Positions 7,682-17,000 of a stretch of DNA of 64,000 nt are shown piece by piece. The notes beneath the pieces were generated by a model that was not told where the DNA came from, ran no database searches, and saw only the letters and a list, made by a program, of their open reading frames with translations. Made by a program: the position numbers and the translations under genes. The stretch comes from Lysobacterales bacterium. GTDB taxonomy: Bacteria; Pseudomonadota; Gammaproteobacteria; Xanthomonadales; Ahniellaceae. Where the stretch lies: contig JADKHK010000013.1 of the NCBI GenBank assembly GCA_016721845.1, forward strand, positions 2,152,501 through 2,216,500, written 5' to 3'. Within the stretch, counting starts at the first letter, position 1; every line of letters begins with the position of its first letter.

Positions 7682-10342
7682 ATGGAAGTTCCCAGCCCCG
7701 GTCGCGGCCGACCGGCCGCCAAGCGCGAGCCGCTGCTGACCCTCAAGTCCCGCCCGTTTCCCGGGCGGGTACGCGCCATTCTGGATACCTTGCTGGGACA
7801 ATTGTCGCCCTTTCTGGAACACGGCATGATCGACGCGCTCGATGCGCTCGAGCAGAGCCTGTTCCGTCGGGCCGAACAGGCGCGCAGCAACGAGGAGCAG
7901 CAACGCTGCTTCGAATCGCTGCGCGAGGTGCGGCGCATCCGCTCCGACCTGGCCCCTGCGCTGATCGCATTGTTCGAATCGAGCCTCGCCAGCCTCAATG
8001 AGCCGCGGCGGCAGTCCGCCCTCGCCAAACCTTTGCGCGGATTGCGCAGCGAACTGTCCCTGGTCGAATCGTCCGACCTGGAGGAGTCGCTGGTCCTGGT
8101 CGAGGCCGCGAACCGTGCCGAAGTGCGTTCCAGCCAACCGCTGTTCGCACTTGGCATGCGCTTCGCGACACTGGCCGAAGCGCCCTTGTTCGAACCCGAA
8201 GACCTGCCGATCGGCCCGCACCGGCTGAGCGAATGCGTGCGTCAGGCCGCCGAGCGACTGGAGTTGCCGGCCGAACATCGCGTGCAGTTCTTCCGCTGCA
8301 TCGACCAGAGCCTGTTCACGCGCCTCGAGGGCTTCATCGATGAGGCCAATCGCATCCTGATCGACAGCCGCGTGCTGCCCGATCTGTTCGTGCTCAATCC
8401 GCGCGCGCGCCGAAACGAAGCGGTCAGCCATGACGGCGATCGCGAGTTGTCGCCCGCCGCGGCTGCAGGACGGGCTGGCGTCGCGCGGACGCCCGCTGAT
8501 GCCGACACCGGCCTCGGCACGCCGGAACCGGCCCATCCGGCCGAGCATCTGCCGCGCCAGACTGCCCTGCCGGAAGTCGCAGCACCGGCGCCCGTCATCG
8601 CGGCACCGACCGCACCCCCGCCTGCGTCGATCGCTACGCCGCACAGCGAGGCCAGTGCACGCTTCCAGCAACGCTCGCAGCAGACCCGCTTCGGCCTCAC
8701 GACACCGGCCGCGACCACGGTGGCCGAAGCCGAGACCGGCGACAGCGGTCGCTTCGGCGGTTTCGCGCGACCGATGACCGGATGGCCGGGCGTACCAGCC
8801 AACATGCCCGCGGTAGCGCCCGGCAGCGCGACCGCTGCACGCGAGAACGCGGGCAATGATGGTCAGGACCGGCAGATGTTCGAGACCATGCGCGAACTGC
8901 TCTCCGGGCGCCGTCAGGCGCTTGGCCTGGGCGCGGCGCCGGCACCGGACGCGAATGCTTTCGCGGCGCGCAGCGACGACGTGCAATCGGTGCTCGGGGT
9001 GCTGCAGCAAAAGCCGGCGATGCCCCTGTCGGTCGGCGGCAAGCTGATGCCGCGCGCGATCAGCCACGTCAAGCAGGACATCCTCAACCAGTTGCGTCAG
9101 GTCACGCCGGAAGGCCGCATTCCGCGACTGCACGAGGAAGATGCCGACACCATCGATCTGGTCGGCCTGTTGTTCGAGAACCTCGCCAAGCATGGCGCGC
9201 CGAATCCAACGGTGTCGCAGCTGATGACCAAGCTGCAGATTCCGTTGCTGCGCGTGGCGTTGCGCGACAAGAGCTTCTTCACCCAGCGCGCGCATCCGGC
9301 GCGACAGCTGCTGAACGCCGTCGCCGAAAGCGGCCTGTACTGGCTCGATGAGGGCGAGGACGATCGCCAGCTGGTCGAGAAGATGCAGAGTTCGGTCGAT
9401 CGCGTGCTGTCCGAATTCCACGATGATCCGGTGGTGTTCGAGCAGGTACTGAGCGACCTGTCGCGGCATCTGCACACGCAGGCAAAGAAGTCCGAAGTCG
9501 CCGAGCGCCGCCACGTCGATGCGGCGCGCGGTCGCGAGAAACTCGAATCGGCGCGACATACCGCGACCCGCGCGATCGCCGAACACATCGGCAGCAGCAA
9601 GCCGCGGGCACTGATCCGTACCCTGCTGGAACAGGCCTGGACCGACGTGCTGGCCCTGACCGTATTGCGCCAAGGCGAAGACTCGCCGGTATATCGCGAG
9701 CGCATCGGCTTCGTCGATGCCTTGCTCCGCTACGGCCGTGGCGAAGCCGCCGACATCACGCCCGCCAAGCGCGAGGCCCTGCGCGAAGCCCTTGAAGGCG
9801 GGCTGAGCCAGATCGGTTTCCACATCGAGGACATCCAGTCGGTCGGCGATCGCCTGTTCGGTGTGCGCCATGGCACGCCGGTCAGCGCCGCGAACGATGA
9901 TCCGGCGACCTTGACCGAGGTCGCTGCGCGCCTGAAGGCGCACAGTCGCTTTGGCGAGGAAGGCGATCATCACGCGCATCATCATGCGCACAAGCCGCAT
10001 GTCGACCCGCCACTCATTGCCGCCGAGCAATCGCTGCTGGCGCGCCTGAGGACGCTGCCTTTCGGCACCTGGTTCGAAATCTCGTTGCCCGGCCAGAAAG
10101 AACCGGTGCGCCGCAAGCTGTCCTGGTTCAGCACGCTCACCGGACGTTGCCTGTTCGTCAACCAGCGCGGCGCCCGGACCCACGAGAATTCGCTGGAACA
10201 GTTGGCGCGCGACATGCACGAGGGCCGGGCCAAGGTCTACGAGGAGCCGCAAGAGACCCTGATCGATCGTGCCTGGCATGCGATCGTGCGCAAGCTGAAA
10301 TCGTTCACCGGCCAATCCGCCGAAACTGCCGAGGCCCAATGA
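7682..10342 (+). CDS. DUF1631 family protein
   Basis: An 886-residue soluble protein of the DUF1631 family. The N-terminal half is helical (FLEHGMIDALDALEQSLFRR; RRIRSDLAPALIALFESSL). A low-complexity Ala/Pro linker spans roughly residues 250-430, and the conserved C-terminal half contains LPFGTWFEISL and KLSWFSTLTGRCLFVNQRG, which resembles a degenerate PilZ-like barrel. A His-rich patch lies near residues 760-775. The start has a GGAGG ribosome site at 7668-7672. A PilZ gene follows after one base, so a shared cyclic-di-GMP-related role is plausible but unproven. Confidence 0.88.
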   Translation: MEVPSPGRGRPAAKREPLLTLKSRPFPGRVRAILDTLLGQLSPFLEHGMIDALDALEQSLFRRAEQARSNEEQQRCFESLREVRRIRSDLAPALIALFESSLASLNEPRRQSALAKPLRGLRSELSLVESSDLEESLVLVEAANRAEVRSSQPLFALGMRFATLAEAPLFEPEDLPIGPHRLSECVRQAAERLELPAEHRVQFFRCIDQSLFTRLEGFIDEANRILIDSRVLPDLFVLNPRARRNEAVSHDGDRELSPAAAAGRAGVARTPADADTGLGTPEPAHPAEHLPRQTALPEVAAPAPVIAAPTAPPPASIATPHSEASARFQQRSQQTRFGLTTPAATTVAEAETGDSGRFGGFARPMTGWPGVPANMPAVAPGSATAARENAGNDGQDRQMFETMRELLSGRRQALGLGAAPAPDANAFAARSDDVQSVLGVLQQKPAMPLSVGGKLMPRAISHVKQDILNQLRQVTPEGRIPRLHEEDADTIDLVGLLFENLAKHGAPNPTVSQLMTKLQIPLLRVALRDKSFFTQRAHPARQLLNAVAESGLYWLDEGEDDRQLVEKMQSSVDRVLSEFHDDPVVFEQVLSDLSRHLHTQAKKSEVAERRHVDAARGREKLESARHTATRAIAEHIGSSKPRALIRTLLEQAWTDVLALTVLRQGEDSPVYRERIGFVDALLRYGRGEAADITPAKREALREALEGGLSQIGFHIEDIQSVGDRLFGVRHGTPVSAANDDPATLTEVAARLKAHSRFGEEGDHHAHHHAHKPHVDPPLIAAEQSLLARLRTLPFGTWFEISLPGQKEPVRRKLSWFSTLTGRCLFVNQRGARTHENSLEQLARDMHEGRAKVYEEPQETLIDRAWHAIVRKLKSFTGQSAETAEAQ

Positions 10343-10343
10343 C

Positions 10344-10685
10344 ATGCGTGAACACCGACGCTCGAAACGCCGCGATCCCGAAATTCCGGTGCAGGTCGTG
10401 AACACCATGAGTGGCGAACCGATCGGCCAGATCGGCAACCTGTCGCCGGACGGCATGATGCTGATCGCGAATCGCGAACTGCGCGCCGACGCGCTCTACC
10501 AGTTCAGTTTCCCGCTGCCGATCCACAACCATGCGCCGATCGAGATCGAGGTCGGCATGCACGAACAGTGGTCGGAGCCGGCCGGCGTTCCCGGCCAGTA
10601 TTGGTCGGGCCTGCGCATCGTCTCGATTTCGGCGGAAGACCAGGAACTGCTGGCGGAGTGGGTGGACGGCGGCGTCAACGCCTGA
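10344..10685 (+). CDS. PilZ domain protein
   Basis: A 113-residue single-domain protein. It has the cyclic-di-GMP-binding arginine motif near the N-terminus (EHRRSKRR; RxxxR at residues 5-10) and the NxSxxG motif as NLSPDG (residues 32-37). Both binding motifs are intact, so cyclic-di-GMP binding is expected. It starts one base after the DUF1631 gene and is almost certainly co-transcribed with it. Confidence 0.92.
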   Translation: MREHRRSKRRDPEIPVQVVNTMSGEPIGQIGNLSPDGMMLIANRELRADALYQFSFPLPIHNHAPIEIEVGMHEQWSEPAGVPGQYWSGLRIVSISAEDQELLAEWVDGGVNA

Positions 10686-10748
10686 TCGCGTTCACTGTCG
10701 ACAGGCAGCGGGCTCGGGCAGAATGAGCACCCCGCAGTGGAGTCCGAG

Positions 10749-12068
10749 ATGAGCGAACGCCTGGCCGAGTTGTACCCGAACCATCTCGCGACCGTGGTCG
10801 GGCGCGCCGAGCGTGCGCTCGCCTTCGGCGGCTTCGACCATCTGCTGATCGCCTCGGGACGCGAGCAATACCGTTTCCTCGACGACCGACCGCTGCCCTT
10901 CGTGTCGCATCCGCCGTTCAAGGCCTTCGTGCCGCTGACACAGCAGACCGATTCCTGGATCGTCGTGACGCCCGGGCGCAAGCCGGTGCTCGTGTATTGC
11001 CAGCCGGACGACTACTGGCATCTGCCACCCGCGCCGCCGCACGGCTACTGGGTCGAACACTTCGATATCCGCGTCATCCGTCAACCCGACGAAGCGGTGC
11101 AACACTTCCCGGCATTCAGCGATCGCCTCGCCATCATCGGCGAAGCGCACGACGCGGTCGGTGCCTACGTGCCGAACAATCCGGCGCGCGTGATCTCCTC
11201 GCTGCATTACACGCGCAGCGCCAAGACCGACTACGAACTCGCCTGCATGCGCCTCGCGCAAGCGCGCGCGGTGCGCGGCCATCGCGCCGCGGAGTCGGCG
11301 TTCCGCGGCGGTGGTTCGGAACTGGAGATCCATCGCGCCTATCTCGAAGCGACCGGTCACAACGACTTCGACCTGCCCTATACCAACATCATCGGCCTGA
11401 ACGAGCATGCGGCGGTGCTGCACTACCAGTACCAGCGCCATGATCGCCCGAGTGAACATCGTTCGTTCCTGATCGACGCCGGTGCGCAGGTGCACGGCTA
11501 CGCCTCCGACATCACCCGCACCTACGGCAATGGCGACGCCGACTTCGGCGCCCTGATCGCCGGTGTCGAGCACGTGCAGCAGCAGTTGTGTTCGAAGGTG
11601 CGTGCCGGCCTGAACTATCCGGAACTGCATCTCGAAGCGCATCGTCTGCTGGCCGGCGTGCTCGCCGAACAGGACATCGTGCGCATGAGCCCGGAAGCCA
11701 TGGTCGCCGAAGCTGTCACCTCGACCTTCTTCCCGCACGGCCTCGGCCATCCGATCGGCCTGCAGGTGCACGATGTCGCCGGCTTCCACGCGAATGAGGC
11801 TGGCGACACGATCCCGCGCCCCGCCGGCCATCCGTTCCTGCGCATGACCCGCACGCTCGAAGCAAACTTCGTCGTCACCATCGAACCGGGCCTCTACTTC
11901 ATCCCGATGCTGCTCGCCCAACTGAAGGCCGGCCCGCACGCCGCGCACGTGAACTGGTCCAAGGTCGACCACCTCACCAAGTTCGGCGGCATCCGCATCG
12001 AAGACGAAGTTCGCGCCACCACGGGCATCCCCGAGAACCTGACGCGGGATGCGTTTGCAGTGGCGTGA
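10749..12068 (+). CDS. pepQ: Xaa-Pro dipeptidase PepQ
   Basis: A 439-residue M24 metallopeptidase (E. coli PepQ is 443) that splits X-Pro dipeptides in the cytoplasm. The two-metal site is complete: Asp residues in LIDAGAQVHGYASDITR, His in HGLGHPIGLQVHD, Glu in TIEPGLYF and Glu in GIRIEDEV. I chose the second ATG (MSERLAELY), which gives the usual length; the ATG at 10737 would add four residues. Confidence 0.95.
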   Translation: MSERLAELYPNHLATVVGRAERALAFGGFDHLLIASGREQYRFLDDRPLPFVSHPPFKAFVPLTQQTDSWIVVTPGRKPVLVYCQPDDYWHLPPAPPHGYWVEHFDIRVIRQPDEAVQHFPAFSDRLAIIGEAHDAVGAYVPNNPARVISSLHYTRSAKTDYELACMRLAQARAVRGHRAAESAFRGGGSELEIHRAYLEATGHNDFDLPYTNIIGLNEHAAVLHYQYQRHDRPSEHRSFLIDAGAQVHGYASDITRTYGNGDADFGALIAGVEHVQQQLCSKVRAGLNYPELHLEAHRLLAGVLAEQDIVRMSPEAMVAEAVTSTFFPHGLGHPIGLQVHDVAGFHANEAGDTIPRPAGHPFLRMTRTLEANFVVTIEPGLYFIPMLLAQLKAGPHAAHVNWSKVDHLTKFGGIRIEDEVRATTGIPENLTRDAFAVA

Positions 12069-12076
12069 GCGCTGTC

Positions 12077-12148
12077 TGTAGGAGGGCCACTCGTGGCCCG
12101 ATCGATGTCTCGATAGCTCCTGGTCGGGCCACGAGTGGCCCTCCTACA
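12077..12148. repeat. REP doublet (REPIN-like inverted repeat)
   Basis: Two perfect 25-bp arms in inverted orientation (12077-12101 and 12124-12148) with a 22-bp spacer. Each arm begins TGTAGGAG and contains its own palindrome GGGCCACTCGTGGCCC, so each is a REP unit with a GTAG head. The pair sits between the convergent pepQ and pepP stop codons. It may fold into a long hairpin and end transcription from both sides. Confidence 0.85.
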
Positions 12149-12153
12149 AATCT

Positions 12154-13479
12154 TCAGCGATTCGCGAGGATGGCTTCGATCGCGTCGGGTTCTTTCGGGA
12201 CGGCATGGCTGAGCACGTCGGGGCCGGTGGCGGCGATGACGACGTCGTCTTCGATGCGGATGCCGATGCCTTTCCACTTCGCGTCGATGCCGGTTTCATC
12301 GGGCGCGATGTAGAGGCCGGGTTCGACGGTGACGACCATGCCGGGTTCGAGGATGCGCGGCTCGTCGTCGACGCGGTAGTCGCCGACATCGTGCACGTCG
12401 AGCCCGAGCCAGTGGCCGGTCTTGTGCATGTAGAAGCGCTTGTAGGCGCCCGATTTCAGGTTCGCGTCGAGTGAGCCTTCGAGCAGGCCGAGCTTGATCA
12501 GGCCGCGCGTCAGCGTGCGCACGGCGGCGTCGTGCATCGCGGTGAACGGCTGGCCTGGGCGCGCCTCGTCGATGGCGCGGTACTGCGCCTCCAGCACCAG
12601 CTCATACAGCGCGCGTTGCGGCGCGCTGTAGCGGCCATTGACCGGCCAGGTACGGGTGATGTCCGAGGCATAACACTGGAACTCGGCGCCGGCATCGACC
12701 AGCAGCAGGTCGCCGTCGCGCAGCACCGCGTTGTTGGCGCGGTAATGCAGGACGCAGGCGTTGGCGCCGCCGCCGACGATCGGTTCGTAACTCGGCACCG
12801 CGTGGTTCGTGTGGAAGGCGTGGATCAGTTCGGCCGCGATCAGCGCCTCGCTGGAGCCCGGCCGCGTCGCGTGCATCGCGCGCAGGTGCGCCTCCGCGGC
12901 GATCTGCGCCGAGCGCGCCATCACCCGCAGTTCGGCGCGCGACTTGAACAGGCGCAGGTCATGCAGGATGTGCGAGAGCGCGACGAACTCATGCGGCGGC
13001 CGCGCACCCTGGCGCATCTGCGCGCGCACGCGGTTGACCCAGCCGATCAGCTTCTGGTCGAACTCGATCTCGCGCCCGAAGTGGTAGTAGACGCGCTCGC
13101 GGCCTTCGATCATGCCGGGCAGGATGTCGTCGATGTCGTCGATCGGAAACGCGTCGTCGAGTGCGAGCTGGTTGACCGCACGCTCGGGCCCCAGTCGCGG
13201 GCCATCCCAGCGTTCGCGTTCGGCGTCGCGCTCGCGGCAGAACAAGATCACTTCGCCGGCCTTGCGACCGGGCACCAGCGCGAGCACGGCATGTGGCTCA
13301 TCGAGCCCGGTGAGGTAATGGAAATCGCTGTCCTGACGATACGGATAGTGCGCGTCGTTGTTGCGGATGCGCTCGGGCGCCGCCGGCAGGATCGCGATGG
13401 CGTCGCGGCCGATGATGCGCATCAGCTGCCGGCGACGGCGCTGGAACTCGGTCGACGCGATCATCGGCGCCGGCGTCAT
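12154..13479 (-). CDS. pepP: Xaa-Pro aminopeptidase PepP
   Basis: A 441-residue M24B aminopeptidase, the same length as E. coli PepP, removing N-terminal residues before proline. It has the N-terminal creatinase-like domain (IRNNDAHYPYRQDSDFHYLTG) and a complete metal site: LLVDAGAEFQCYASDITRTW, the HKTGHWLGLDVHD histidines, VTVEPGLYI and GIGIRIEDDV. The start at 13479 lies 2 bp after the upstream UPF0149 stop; an alternative ATG is at 13464. The pepP-UPF0149 pairing is conserved in gammaproteobacteria. Confidence 0.95.
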   Translation of the reverse strand: MTPAPMIASTEFQRRRRQLMRIIGRDAIAILPAAPERIRNNDAHYPYRQDSDFHYLTGLDEPHAVLALVPGRKAGEVILFCRERDAERERWDGPRLGPERAVNQLALDDAFPIDDIDDILPGMIEGRERVYYHFGREIEFDQKLIGWVNRVRAQMRQGARPPHEFVALSHILHDLRLFKSRAELRVMARSAQIAAEAHLRAMHATRPGSSEALIAAELIHAFHTNHAVPSYEPIVGGGANACVLHYRANNAVLRDGDLLLVDAGAEFQCYASDITRTWPVNGRYSAPQRALYELVLEAQYRAIDEARPGQPFTAMHDAAVRTLTRGLIKLGLLEGSLDANLKSGAYKRFYMHKTGHWLGLDVHDVGDYRVDDEPRILEPGMVVTVEPGLYIAPDETGIDAKWKGIGIRIEDDVVIAATGPDVLSHAVPKEPDAIEAILANR

Positions 13480-13481
13480 GC

Positions 13482-14027
13482 TCAATGCCGCTTCGCCGCT
13501 GCGGCGCATTCATCGCGCAACAGCAGGGCCGCGACCCGCACGAATTCGAGGATCTCGGCATAGGCCTGCTCGTCCGCCTCGCCCTCGTCGACGCTCAATT
13601 CGCTGGCGGCGATGCGACCGAGATCGGCGATCGCTTCCTCGGCGTCCTCGGACAAGGCGCCGCGCGCACGCGGATTGGCAAGGCCGATGCCGCCGAGGAA
13701 TCCGCGACACCAGGACACCAGCGCATCGGCGCGCATCGCCAAGGCCACTTCGTCCTCCGGCATCAGCGGCGTGAAGGCATCGTCCGGATCCGCGAGCGCG
13801 TCGACCGTGGCCTCGAACAGGGCCCGCAGATCGTCGGCGTCGCCACCGCGCTCCAACTGGGCGTCGTGCAGGGCATCCAGGGCCAGGGCCTCACCCCAGG
13901 CGTCAGGGCGACTGCGTCCGCCTGCGCACAGAAACCCGGCCAGCGCGCCATGCACTTCGGCGGCATCGACCCCGGCCTGCAGCCGGACCAGCAATTGTTC
14001 GAGTAGCTCGTGATTCAGTGCGCTCAT
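13482..14027 (-). CDS. UPF0149 (YgfB/YecA-like) family protein
   Basis: A 181-residue acidic helical protein. Matching family features are the opening NHELLEQLLVRLQ, VHGALAGFLCAG, the WCRGFLGGIGLA segment and the acidic EEAIADLGRIA region near the end. Molecular function is not established here. It precedes pepP by 2 bp and is probably in the same transcript. The ATG at 14027 (MSALNHELL) gives the family-typical N-terminus; upstream in-frame codons would run into the divergent promoter region. Confidence 0.88.
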   Translation of the reverse strand: MSALNHELLEQLLVRLQAGVDAAEVHGALAGFLCAGGRSRPDAWGEALALDALHDAQLERGGDADDLRALFEATVDALADPDDAFTPLMPEDEVALAMRADALVSWCRGFLGGIGLANPRARGALSEDAEEAIADLGRIAASELSVDEGEADEQAYAEILEFVRVAALLLRDECAAAAKRH

Positions 14028-14083
14028 GGCCGGATTGTAGCGGGCACACTGGGCCCGCACTGACGCGCCGACCATGAACGGAT

Positions 14084-17000
14084 ATGCTCGCGCCAATGGA
14101 GCCCATCACAGTGGCGATCAAGCCGTCGCCCGAACGTCGTCGCCTTGCGACGGCGGCGTTGTTGTTCGGGCTGATGCTGGTCGCCGGCCAGGCCACCGCC
14201 TTCGAGCGCAGCCACTACTTCGCGCCGATGAGCGGCAACGAGGAACTCGCGCAGGGCACCGTGAACGCCGTGCTGCAGGACCACAGCGGATTGATGTGGA
14301 TCGGGACCCAGGGCGGCCTGCATCGCTACGACGGCCAGGAACTGCTGGCCTACCAGCACCAGGCCGATGTCGAAGGCAGTCTGCCCGAGAGTTTCATCAC
14401 CGCCCTGGCCGAGACGGCCGATGGCGACCTCTACATCGGCACGAATCGCAGCGGCGTGGTGCGACTGGACCGTGGCAATGGCCAGTTCGTGCGCATTGCC
14501 GGCGCCGACGTTGCCGGCGCTGCGCACGACATCGTCACCGCACTGGCCGCCGATGCCAGACATGGCCTCTGGATCGGCTCGCAGTTCGGCCTTGAGCTGC
14601 TTGGAAGGGACGGTGCCCGGGTATCGGTGCTGGCGCTGTCGGGCGATGCCTTCCGGATGGTGCGCGACCTTGCGGTATGCGAGGACGGGAACGTACTCGC
14701 GGCGACCGCACGCGGTGTCTACCGCGTCGGTGCCGAAGCGCGCGAGGCGATCCGGGTCAACACCGATGCGAGTGTCGGCGACGACATCGTCGCCGTGCAT
14801 TGCGGTCGCGACGGCTCGCAATGGTTCGCGACGCCACATGCCCTGTTCCATCTGTCGGGCGACGAGGTCCGGCCGCGCTGGACAGCGCAAACGGACGATC
14901 GCGGGACGATCCTCGACATCGCCGAAGACGCGCGCGGCGCCCTCTGGCTGGCCCGCCACGGCGACGGCCTGATGCGGATCGATCCGCAATCGGATGACGC
15001 GCTGCTGCTGGCGCACGACCCGCGCATCGCCGGCAGCCTGCCGGAGAACTCGATCCGTACCTTGTTCGTCGACCGTTCCGGACTGCTCTGGGTCGGCGGC
15101 GATCTGCGCGGCCTGTCCAGCACGGAACCCGGTGGGGCCGTGTTCGGCTACCTGTTCGACAGCTCGGGCGCCAGCGACGAGTTGCCCGGCAACAATGTGC
15201 GCGCACTGCTTGCCGATGGCGAGCATGGCCTGTGGATCGGCACCGAAGGGGAGGGCCTGAAGCACTACGACTTCGCCAGCAGGACATTCACCGCGCATCG
15301 CACTGCCGCGATGGTTGCGGCGGGCACCGACGGCTCACAGGCTCAGCGCGTCACCGCGCTGGCCGACGCCGGCGATGGCCAGATCTGGGTCGGTACGCCG
15401 CTGGGACTTGCCCGATTCGACCCGGGCACCGGACTCGGCACGCGCCTTGCCGTCGACCCGGCCCGCGGCGACGCCCTGCCGGACGCCGATATCCGCGCGC
15501 TCGCACGCGGTGCCGACGGTTCGCTGTGGATCGGAACCCTGGCGGCCGGGCTGGTCCGCTACGAGCCGGACCGGCATCGCTGGGAACGTTTCGCTGCCGC
15601 CTCCAGCGGTGATGCGGCCGGACTCTGGAGCAGCGCCGTGATGGCCGTGCATGAAGATCGCGGCGGCCGCGTCTGGATCGGCACGCTCGGCGGCCTCAAC
15701 GTCTACGAGCGCGCCACCGGTCGCCTGTACAAGATCGCGCCACGCAACGGCGACAATGCCGGACTCGCCGGCGACATGGTGCGCAGCATTCTCGAAACCG
15801 GCGACGGCGGCATCTGGATCGGCACACACAGCGGCTTGAACCAGCTCCTGTCCTACGAGAACGGCGTCGCCCGCTTCCGCGCCTATCGGATCTCCGACGG
15901 GCTCGCGAACGACACCATCTACGGCCTGCTCGACGACGGCGACGGCCGGATCTGGGCCAGCACCAACCGAGGCGTGCTGATGCTCGACCCGCGCAGTGGC
16001 GAGATCAGCAATTTCACTGCCCGCGACGGATTGCAGGGCCCGGAATTCAACGGCGGCGCGCAGGCCCGGATCGGCGGCGGGAAACTGGCCTTCGGGGGTA
16101 CCCGCGGCATCAACTGGCTGCTGCCCTCGGCCGCCGAAATCAGTCGCTACGATGTGCCGCTCGCGTTCACCTCGGTGCAGATCGGTTCGAAACGGCGCCG
16201 CATCGACGACCCCGTTCATTTCCGCGAAGTCCGGCTGACCGCGGACGATCGCGTGCTGATGCTCGGCTTCGCTGCCCTGGATTTCGCCGCGCCCGAGCGC
16301 AACCGCTACCGCTATCGCCTGCTCGGTTACGACGAGCAATGGGTCGATCTCGGCACGCGCCGCGAAGTCGCGTTCACCAATCTCGGGCCGGGCAGCTACG
16401 AACTGGAAGTGCTGGGCAGCAACCACGACGGCCATTTCGGCACACAGCCGCTGACCGCGCGTGTCAGTGTCGCGCCGATCTGGTGGCAGACCACGGCGGC
16501 GCGTCTGGCGATGGGCGGACTGGTCGCGCTCGGCGTGCTCGGCTATGCGATCTGGCGCCGGCGCACGCTGGCCTCGTTGCGCGCCCAGCACGATCAGCTG
16601 AAGCTCTACAGCGATCGCCTGTCGCTGGCGTTGTGGGCCAGCCGCGACGGCTTCTGGGACTGGGACATCGTGGCCGACCGCATGTTCCTGTCCGGCCCGG
16701 AGGAATTCCTCGGCGGCCAGCGCGAAACCACGGTGTCGGCCGACGTCTGGCGCAAGCACGTGGTGCACAAGGACGACCGCGACCGCGTCATGGCGGCGCT
16801 GGAAACCCATGTCGCCGGCGAACGCGACCATTACGAAGCCGAATACCGCGTCTACACCACCAATCGCCGCATTGCCTGGATCGTCGCCCGCGGCCGCGCC
16901 AGCGAACGCGATGCCAATGGTCGCGCCTTGCGCATCGCCGGCACCTTCCGCGACATCAGCCTCGAACGCGAACGCGACCGTGATCGGCGCATTGCCCAGG

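Noticed and set aside
7673..10456. 927-codon open frame on the minus strand opposite the DUF1631 gene
   Set aside because: It is a shadow of the high-GC codon pattern. Composition is Arg/Gly/Gln-rich without any domain, and the plus strand has a known family and ribosome site.
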